From JBBSQE01 sp038258095 (GTDB taxonomy: Bacteria; Actinomycetota; Thermoleophilia; Solirubrobacterales; 70-9), in contig JBBSQE010000093.1 in the NCBI GenBank assembly GCA_038258095.1, forward strand, positions 1 through 11,678: a stretch of DNA of 11,678 bases. The letters run 5' to 3'. The translations under genes and the position numbers were made by a program. Below are positions 6,724-11,678 of this stretch, one piece after another. The notes under the pieces are model-generated. The model saw only the letters and a list, made by a program, of their open reading frames with translations, did no database searches and was not told the DNA's origin. Positions within the stretch are counted from its first letter, which is position 1, and every line of letters begins with the position of its first letter.

Positions 6724-8019
6724 TCACCCAGCGGACGCCTGACTGAACGCCTGCAGGCCCGGGAACTCAGCAGCCCCTCCCAACTCCTCCTCGATCCGGA
6801 GGAGCTGGTTGTACTTGGCGACCCGGTCGCTCCGAGACGGAGCGCCGGTCTTGATCTGGCCGGCACCGGTACCGACGGCCAGGTCGGCGATCGTCGTGTC
6901 CTCGGTCTCACCGGAGCGATGGGAGATGACGACGGTGTACCCCGCCTCCTCGGCCATCCTGATCGCGGCGAAGGTCTCCGTCAGCGTGCCGATCTGGTTG
7001 ACCTTGACGAGGATCGAGTTGGCGACACCCGTGTCGATTCCCCGCCCCAGACGCTCCGGGTTCGTCACGAAGACATCGTCTCCGACGAGCTGCACACTGT
7101 CGCCGATCTTCTCGGTCAGCGCCCTCCAACCCTCCCAGTCCTCCTCGTCCATGCCGTCCTCGAGCGAGACGATCGGATACCGGGAGGTCATCTCGGCCCA
7201 GTAGGAGGTCATCTCCGCCGCATCCAGCGTGCGGCCCTCGTGTTCGAGGACGTAGGAGCCGCCCTCGAAGAACTCCGACGTCGCCGGGTCCATCGCGATG
7301 AACACGTCCCCGCCGGGCTCGTAGCCGGCGGCCTCAATCCCGGCGATGAGCGCCTCGAGAGCCGCCTCGTTCGAGTCCAGGTCGGGCGCAAAACCACCCT
7401 CATCGCCGACCGTCGTCGAGAGACCCCGGTCAGAGAACGTCTTCTTCAGCGAGTGGAATACCTCGGCGCCGACGCGCATGCACTCAGAGAACGTGCCGGA
7501 ACCGGCCGGGACGACCATGAACTCCTGGAAGTCGATCGAGTTGTCGGCGTGGACGCCGCCGTTGATGACGTTCATCATCGGCACAGGCATGACCTTCGGC
7601 TCGCCGCCGCCGTAGAGATCCGACAGGTGCCGGTAGAGCGGCAGGTCGTTCGAGATCGCGGACGCCTTCGCCAGCGCCAGGGACACGCCGAGGATGGCGT
7701 TCGCGCCGAGGCGTTGCTTGTTCGGCGTGCCGTCAAGGGAGATCAGGGTCTCGTCAACGTCGGTCTGGTTGGCCGAGGCCCCCCGGAGGGCTTCGGCGAT
7801 CTCGCCGTTGACCGCGTCGACCGCTCTCATCACGCCCTTGCCCCCCCAGGCGTCACCCCCGTCGCGCAGCTCCACCGCCTCGAACTCACCCGTGGACGCC
7901 CCGGACGGAACGGCGGCGACTCCCTTGGCGCCAGAGTCGAGCGTGACTTCGGCCTCAACCGTGGGGTTGCCCCGTGAATCGATTATCTGGCGGGCGTGGA
8001 TCTTCTCTATTTGGCTCAT
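6724..8019 (-). CDS. eno: Enolase (phosphopyruvate hydratase)
   Basis: Cytoplasmic glycolytic enzyme converting 2-phosphoglycerate to phosphoenolpyruvate. It is full length at 431 residues and begins MSQIEKIHARQIIDSRGNPT. All the usual landmarks are visible: the SGASTGEFEAVELRDG loop (39-54), H157, E166 and E207 (NGGVHADNS, GDEGGFAPDL), the Mg ligands D244, E287 and D314, the catalytic base K339 (ILVKVNQIGTLTE), the substrate-binding stretch SHRSGETED (H367-R368-S369), and K390. I see no lesions. The gene starts 15 nt after the mazG stop and has no clear Shine-Dalgarno sequence in that gap, so its translation may depend on coupling to mazG. It sits in the usual actinobacterial position between mazG and ftsB. 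Confidence 0.98.
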   Translation of the reverse strand: MSQIEKIHARQIIDSRGNPTVEAEVTLDSGAKGVAAVPSGASTGEFEAVELRDGGDAWGGKGVMRAVDAVNGEIAEALRGASANQTDVDETLISLDGTPNKQRLGANAILGVSLALAKASAISNDLPLYRHLSDLYGGGEPKVMPVPMMNVINGGVHADNSIDFQEFMVVPAGSGTFSECMRVGAEVFHSLKKTFSDRGLSTTVGDEGGFAPDLDSNEAALEALIAGIEAAGYEPGGDVFIAMDPATSEFFEGGSYVLEHEGRTLDAAEMTSYWAEMTSRYPIVSLEDGMDEEDWEGWRALTEKIGDSVQLVGDDVFVTNPERLGRGIDTGVANSILVKVNQIGTLTETFAAIRMAEEAGYTVVISHRSGETEDTTIADLAVGTGAGQIKTGAPSRSDRVAKYNQLLRIEEELGGAAEFPGLQAFSQASAG

Positions 8020-8034
8020 CGGCGGTGGAGTCTG

Positions 8035-8784
8035 TCAGCTTCCACCGGAGCTTCGCACCCGGAAACGCTCGGCCTCAGCGCGCAGCGCGAGCTCCGGGTC
8101 GCAACGGAGCTGGCGGGCAGCGTCGACAGCCCAGAAAAAGGCCTCCCCGAGGGCCCGCTCGACGCGGTCGCGTTCCTCCGGGTCGGCAGCGGCGCCCGCG
8201 TCGGCACCTCCGGCGGCGAACGCCTCCAACTCGGCCATTGCACGGCGGGAGCGGCCGGCCGCCTCGATCGGCTCCGGTGCCAGCTCGCCACCCACTCCGC
8301 GGCTCGCTGCCCGGCGCTGGATCTTGCGCGCGTAGAGAAGAGCCGGCAGGGTCTCGGGAACGTCGGCAAACGGATCCTCCCCGCCCCGCCCCTCGACCTC
8401 AACCTTGATGCGATCCCAGTTCCGCAGAACCTCCCCGGCGTTGTCGGCTTCGGCGTCGCCGAAAACATGAGGATGCCTCCGGACGAGTTTCTCGCGGCAA
8501 GAGTCCGCAACCTCGGCCAGGCTCCCCGCGCTGCGCTCCTCCAGGAGCAGGGCGAGGAAATGGACCTGGAAGAGGACGTCACCGAGCTCGTCGAGGATCT
8601 TCGCGTCGTCGCCGGTGTTCGCTGCATCGGCCAGCTCGTAGGCCTCCTCGACGGCGTGGGGCACGATCGAGCGCTCGTCCTGCTCGCGGTCCCACGGGCA
8701 CTCACGGCGCAGCCGCCTCGTCACCTCGTCGAGCTCGGCGACCGCGGCGGCGGCGGCGGCGGCGGCGCGGGCTTCGCCGGTCAC
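8035..8784 (-). CDS. mazG: Nucleoside triphosphate pyrophosphohydrolase MazG
   Basis: All-alpha NTP pyrophosphatase that hydrolyses (d)NTPs to NMP plus pyrophosphate, a house-cleaning enzyme in the cytoplasm. It has 249 residues with a GTG start at 8784. It opens with a poly-Ala stretch (residues 7-14), then VAELDEVTRRLRRECPWDREQ with the CPWDREQ signature at 29-35. The metal-binding acids are in VEEAYELADAA (E46, E47, E50) and LDELGDVLFQVHF (E66, D69), followed by KLVRRHPHVFGD (99-110). The second MazG-like domain starts at PALLYARKIQRRAASRG (about 147), but its acidic motifs are eroded: no EExxE, and ALGEAFF where ELGDLLF is usual. Only the first site should bind metal. It starts 4 nt after the SurA-like gene's stop, so the two are probably translationally coupled. 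It ends 15 nt before eno. Confidence 0.93.
   Translation of the reverse strand: MTGEARAAAAAAAAVAELDEVTRRLRRECPWDREQDERSIVPHAVEEAYELADAANTGDDAKILDELGDVLFQVHFLALLLEERSAGSLAEVADSCREKLVRRHPHVFGDAEADNAGEVLRNWDRIKVEVEGRGGEDPFADVPETLPALLYARKIQRRAASRGVGGELAPEPIEAAGRSRRAMAELEAFAAGGADAGAAADPEERDRVERALGEAFFWAVDAARQLRCDPELALRAEAERFRVRSSGGS
8745..8765. repeat. (CGG)7 trinucleotide repeat in the 5' end of mazG
   Basis: Seven perfect CGG units, read as GCC (Ala) codons on the minus strand, encode the poly-Ala stretch near the MazG N-terminus. Slippage would change the length of the Ala run without shifting the frame, so this is not a phase switch. Confidence 0.8.
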
Positions 8785-8788
8785 GCGG

Positions 8789-10177
8789 CTAGCCGCCGGG
8801 CGTCGAACCCGGGGGTGCCCCGGTGGCGCCGGGGGGGAGGCTGCCGGGCACAGCTCCCGGCAGCCCCGGGGCGGCCGGCGGGACCGGCTTGAGGCCCTCC
8901 GGGCGCGGACGCTGCGGGAGAGCCGTGCCGGTCGGGTTGAGGACGGTGACGGTTCCGGGGAGGGCTGGAGAGAGCAGCGCGACCGGGGCGGGGCACGCCT
9001 TCGGCTGCTTGTCCGGATGGGCCTCGTAGCAGCCCTTGTCGACGGGTACGCCCTGAACCGTCTCCGGATGCGCCGGGGCCTTGAAGTTCTCGCATCGCTC
9101 GACGAGGTAGTCAGCGTTGCAGAAGGTCCTCGACTGCCACTTCTGGCCGTAGTCCTCGACGAAGCTCTGAAAATACTGCTGCTGGTTGGCCTGGACGAGC
9201 TGGTCGGAGATCTGTTTGCGGACCTTCTTCAGCGGCTGCGTGGACGCCTCGGTGATCTTGTCTACCTGAAAGACGTAGTAGCCGAGCGGAGTCTGGACAG
9301 GACCGACGATCTCGCCCTTATCGGCGTCGAAAATCTTTCCATTCAGCGGCTCTTCCACGAGGCCCTCGGTGAGGCCGGGGCGCAGGCCGCCGGTGTCCTT
9401 GGAGGCCGGGTCGGTCGAGTACTTGGTGGCGATCCTCTTCCAGTCGGCGTCCGTCGAGCCCTTCTCCAGCTCCGCCTTCGCCTGCTCGACCTTCGTCTTG
9501 TCCTTGTTGAGCACGAGGCGGACATCGCGGGAGGCCGGGACCGCGAACTGGGACTTGGCGGCGTCGTAGTAGTCCTGGATCTGGGAGTCGGTCGGCTTCG
9601 GCGCGTCCTCACCAACTTGCTTCTGGATGTCGTCGGAGAGGAGCTGGAGCTTGACTCGGAGGTTCACGTCTGCTGCGGTGAACTTCGACTGCTTGAGGAA
9701 GGCCTGGAACTCGGCCTCGGAGCGGAATTGCGACTTCTTGATGGTCGCGAGCTCGTCGGCGATGTCGGAGTCGGTCACCTCGATGCCCATCTCGCCGGCC
9801 TGGCCCTGGATCCAGACCGAGTCGAGAAGCTGGTTGATCGCCGCATCCTGGAGGTTCTTGTAGGCCTTGGTGCCCTTCTTCGGGACCGTGGGCGTCTGGG
9901 AGCTGGCCGCGGTCTGCTCGATCGCGCGGTCGAGGTCCTTCAGGGTGATCGTGCCCGTGTCGGGCACGGCGTCCTCGACGACCGCTAGGTCGTCGGAGGA
10001 CACACCCGGAGTGCCGATCCCCTGGGCGACGGCGATCACCGCGAAGAGGATGACGAGCGTGGCCCCGAAGATGATCAAGCCCAGCCGCCGGGGGCGGTCG
10101 AGGCGGCCCGGAGACTTGGCGGCCGGTGTGTTGCCGGTCTTCGCCGGGCGGGCTTTGTCCTTGGGCGTCGGGCTCAC
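8789..10177 (-). CDS. Membrane-anchored SurA/PpiC-type foldase
   Basis: Extracytoplasmic chaperone/peptidyl-prolyl isomerase family, acting on exported proteins. I prefer the GTG at 10177 (462 residues, starting SPTPKDKARP after the initiator). A TTG at 10207 would add 10 residues, and neither has a clear ribosome binding site. Numbering from the GTG: a basic cytoplasmic tail, a membrane anchor (about 33-53, LGLIIFGATLVILFAVIAVA) with no lipobox cysteine, a SurA N-like helical domain (about 70-210, with NLQDAAINQLLDSVWIQGQA), and a parvulin domain (about 215-308, with DWKRIATKYSTDPASKDTGG and GEIVGPVQTPLGYYVFQV). Next is a segment with four cysteines (353, 362, 383, 395) and a Pro/Gly-rich tail. 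Both histidines typical of parvulins appear replaced: VRLVL for RHILV, and GYYV for GYHV. It lies between mfd and mazG in one run and ends 4 nt before mazG. Confidence 0.88.
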   Translation of the reverse strand: MSPTPKDKARPAKTGNTPAAKSPGRLDRPRRLGLIIFGATLVILFAVIAVAQGIGTPGVSSDDLAVVEDAVPDTGTITLKDLDRAIEQTAASSQTPTVPKKGTKAYKNLQDAAINQLLDSVWIQGQAGEMGIEVTDSDIADELATIKKSQFRSEAEFQAFLKQSKFTAADVNLRVKLQLLSDDIQKQVGEDAPKPTDSQIQDYYDAAKSQFAVPASRDVRLVLNKDKTKVEQAKAELEKGSTDADWKRIATKYSTDPASKDTGGLRPGLTEGLVEEPLNGKIFDADKGEIVGPVQTPLGYYVFQVDKITEASTQPLKKVRKQISDQLVQANQQQYFQSFVEDYGQKWQSRTFCNADYLVERCENFKAPAHPETVQGVPVDKGCYEAHPDKQPKACPAPVALLSPALPGTVTVLNPTGTALPQRPRPEGLKPVPPAAPGLPGAVPGSLPPGATGAPPGSTPGG

Positions 10178-10226
10178 GGACCGGGCAGCATATCCGCGCA
10201 GCCCCAAGAATGACTCAGCAGCCCCG

Positions 10227-11678
10227 TCATGCCTCCACGACCTCGGCCGCCGTCGCGGTCGCCTCCCTCAGCGCATCGGCGAGCGCGAGCACCGCGGCCA
10301 GGCGTGCTTCGGGCTCGTCCGACACCCGGACGCTCGCCGTCTGCTCGCGCCACTCGTAGCGAGAACCCTCGATCTGATCGTTCAGGCTCGTGACCTGACC
10401 GGATTCGAGCTCGACCCCCGTGACGCTGAGACGACCGCCGCGGAACTCGACGTTCCGGGCGCCGGCGCGACCGAGCTCGATCCGCGCCTTCTGGAGGGCG
10501 AGCAGGTTCTCGGCCTCCGGCGGAAGCGCTCCGAAGCGGTCGGCGAGCTCGTCGCGCACCGCCCGCAGCTCCCCGGCGGCCCGGGCGCCGGCGATGCGCC
10601 GGTGGACATCGATCTTGGCGGCCTCGAAGGGGATGTAGTCCGCCGGGAGGTAGGCATCCACGGGTACGTCGAAGCGCACGGGCTCGGGACCCTCCGCGCG
10701 ATCCGCGTCCTCGGACATGTTCGTCACGGCCTCGTCGATCATCTGGCAGTAGAGCTCGAAGCCGACCGCGGCGACGTGGCCCGACTGCTCGTCACCGAGC
10801 AGGTTCCCCGCTCCGCGGATGTCGAGGTCCCGCATCGCGATCCGGAAGCCCGAGCCGAGCTCGGTGTGGTCGGAGAGAGTCGAAAGACGGGCCGACGCGT
10901 CCTCGGACAGCACCATCTCCGACGGGTACAGGAGGTAGGCGAAGGCCCGTTCGTTGGATCGTCCGACCCGGCCCCGGATCTGGTAGGCCTGCGAGAGCCC
11001 GAGCTGGTCCGCACGCTCGACGATCAGGGTGTTCGCGGAGGGGATGTCGAGCCCCGACTCAATGATCGTCGTCGCGACCAGGCAGTCCGCGTCGCCGCGC
11101 AGGAAGCGGAGCATCGTCTCCTCGAGCTGGCGCTCGTCCATCTGGCCGTGGGCCTCGGCGACGCGGGCGCCGGGAACCAGCGAGCGGATTCGCTCGGCGA
11201 TCTCGGGCAGCGTGTCGACCCGGTTGTGGAGGAAGAAGGCCTGTCCCTCGCGCTCGATCTCACGCTCGATGGCCCGCTTGACAAGATCCTCGTCCCACGG
11301 GCCGACGTAGGTGCGGATCGGCCGGCGACCCTCGGGTGGAGTCTCGATCACCGAGATGTCGCGGAGGCCGGCGAGGGACATCTGCAGCGTCCGCGGGATC
11401 GGCGTCGCCGACAGTGAGAGGACGTCGACCTTCAGCTTGAGTTGGCGGAGCAACTCCTTCTGCTTGACACCGAAGCGCTGCTCTTCGTCGACGATGACCA
11501 GCCCGAGCTCCTTCGCCCGCACGTCGCGCGAGAGCAGCCGGTGGGTGCCGATCAGGATGTCGACCTGGCCACCCGTGAAGCCCGCCAGGGCCTTCTTGAC
11601 CTCCGCCGGCCTGCGCAGGCGCGAGACGCCCTCGACCGTGAACGGCAGCTCGGCGAGCCGCTCGCGGAACGTGCCGAG
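10227..11678 (-). CDS. mfd: Transcription-repair coupling factor Mfd, C-terminal part
   Basis: DNA translocase that removes RNA polymerase stalled at lesions and recruits UvrA. The frame is open to the right window edge, so 483 codons are visible of a protein usually about 1,100-1,200 residues long. The UvrB-like N-terminal modules, the RNAP-interaction domain and Walker A lie outside. Visible in order: FRERLAELPFTVEGVSRLRR, VDILIGTHRLLSRDV, the DEEQ box (VIVDEEQRFGVKQKE), SATPIPRTLQMSLAG, the helicase C-terminal motifs (ATTIIESGLDIPSAN, QIRGRVGRSNERAFAY), the translocation motif region GSGFRIAMRDLDIRGAGNLLG, and the C-terminal TRCF domain ending ATATAAEVVEA. A GTG at 11522 is internal and not the start. 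The gene ends 49 nt before the GTG (19 nt before the TTG) of the SurA-like gene, which it probably leads in one transcript. I see no lesions. Confidence 0.97.
   Translation of the reverse strand, partial: LGTFRERLAELPFTVEGVSRLRRPAEVKKALAGFTGGQVDILIGTHRLLSRDVRAKELGLVIVDEEQRFGVKQKELLRQLKLKVDVLSLSATPIPRTLQMSLAGLRDISVIETPPEGRRPIRTYVGPWDEDLVKRAIEREIEREGQAFFLHNRVDTLPEIAERIRSLVPGARVAEAHGQMDERQLEETMLRFLRGDADCLVATTIIESGLDIPSANTLIVERADQLGLSQAYQIRGRVGRSNERAFAYLLYPSEMVLSEDASARLSTLSDHTELGSGFRIAMRDLDIRGAGNLLGDEQSGHVAAVGFELYCQMIDEAVTNMSEDADRAEGPEPVRFDVPVDAYLPADYIPFEAAKIDVHRRIAGARAAGELRAVRDELADRFGALPPEAENLLALQKARIELGRAGARNVEFRGGRLSVTGVELESGQVTSLNDQIEGSRYEWREQTASVRVSDEPEARLAAVLALADALREATATAAEVVEA

Noticed and set aside
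6203..6727. Minus-strand frame of 174 residues overlapping ftsB
   Set aside because: It lies in a different frame from the FtsB/DivIC sequence, is Pro/Arg-rich with no motif, and lacks a good ribosome binding site, unlike ftsB.
8742..8770. CGG repeat as a phase-variation switch
   Set aside because: The unit is a trinucleotide within the coding frame, so slippage changes only the number of alanines.
9017..9988. Plus-strand frame of 323 residues opposite the SurA-like gene
   Set aside because: It is the antisense shadow of a well-supported gene. Its Leu/Val/Gly/Arg pattern reflects the complement of Glu/Asp/Lys-rich codons.
9867..11417. Long plus-strand open frame of 516 residues opposite mfd
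   Set aside because: It is antisense to clear Mfd coding sequence; long antisense frames are expected in GC-rich DNA. The translation has no domain signature.

Overview
The window is GC-rich and gene-dense, with GTG/TTG starts alongside ATG, and it carries the order mfd - SurA-like - mazG - eno - ftsB. That order, with the gene styles seen here (Arg-rich FtsB/DivIC, Gly/Pro-rich linkers in envelope proteins, fused GT2-GtrA), points to an actinobacterium. Class Thermoleophilia (Solirubrobacterales-like) is my best guess, but it rests on general resemblance and not on a search.

Right part (about 4000-11678, minus strand): a housekeeping run read from right to left. It holds the C-terminal part of the transcription-repair coupling factor Mfd (cut by the window edge), a membrane-anchored SurA/PpiC-type foldase, the nucleotide pyrophosphohydrolase MazG, enolase, and the divisome protein FtsB/DivIC. 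After a 91-nt gap comes a 730-residue multi-spanning GT-C-type membrane protein. Spacings within the run are 4 to about 50 nt, so it looks like one transcription unit up to ftsB. The GT-C gene may be a co-transcribed tail, and its stop codon sits in a GC-rich hairpin.

Left part (1-3900): an envelope-glycosylation and signalling area that looks broken. A HAMP/HisKA sensor kinase (plus strand, 5' end outside the window) converges on a fused GT2/GtrA polyprenyl-phosphate glycosyltransferase gene (minus strand). The GtrA domain of that gene is disrupted by a 1-nt frameshift near 1903-1906: the conserved GtrA sequence carries on perfectly in the next frame to a TAG at 1634. Head-to-head with the GT2 start is an open frame (2820-3899, plus) that is only the C-terminal half of a YkcA/YkcB-type GT39 mannosyltransferase, and the catalytic half is nowhere in the window. 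Two damaged genes of one likely pathway side by side suggest decay of a glycosylation cluster after a rearrangement, or a misassembly at about 2800-2825.

I found no CRISPR array, insertion sequence, tRNA, rRNA, phage gene or defence system. The sites most worth a second look are the frameshift, the truncated GT39, a SurA-like protein whose parvulin domain lacks both active-site histidines, and two long, nearly perfect hairpins (1511-1543, intergenic; 4147-4180, inside a coding region).
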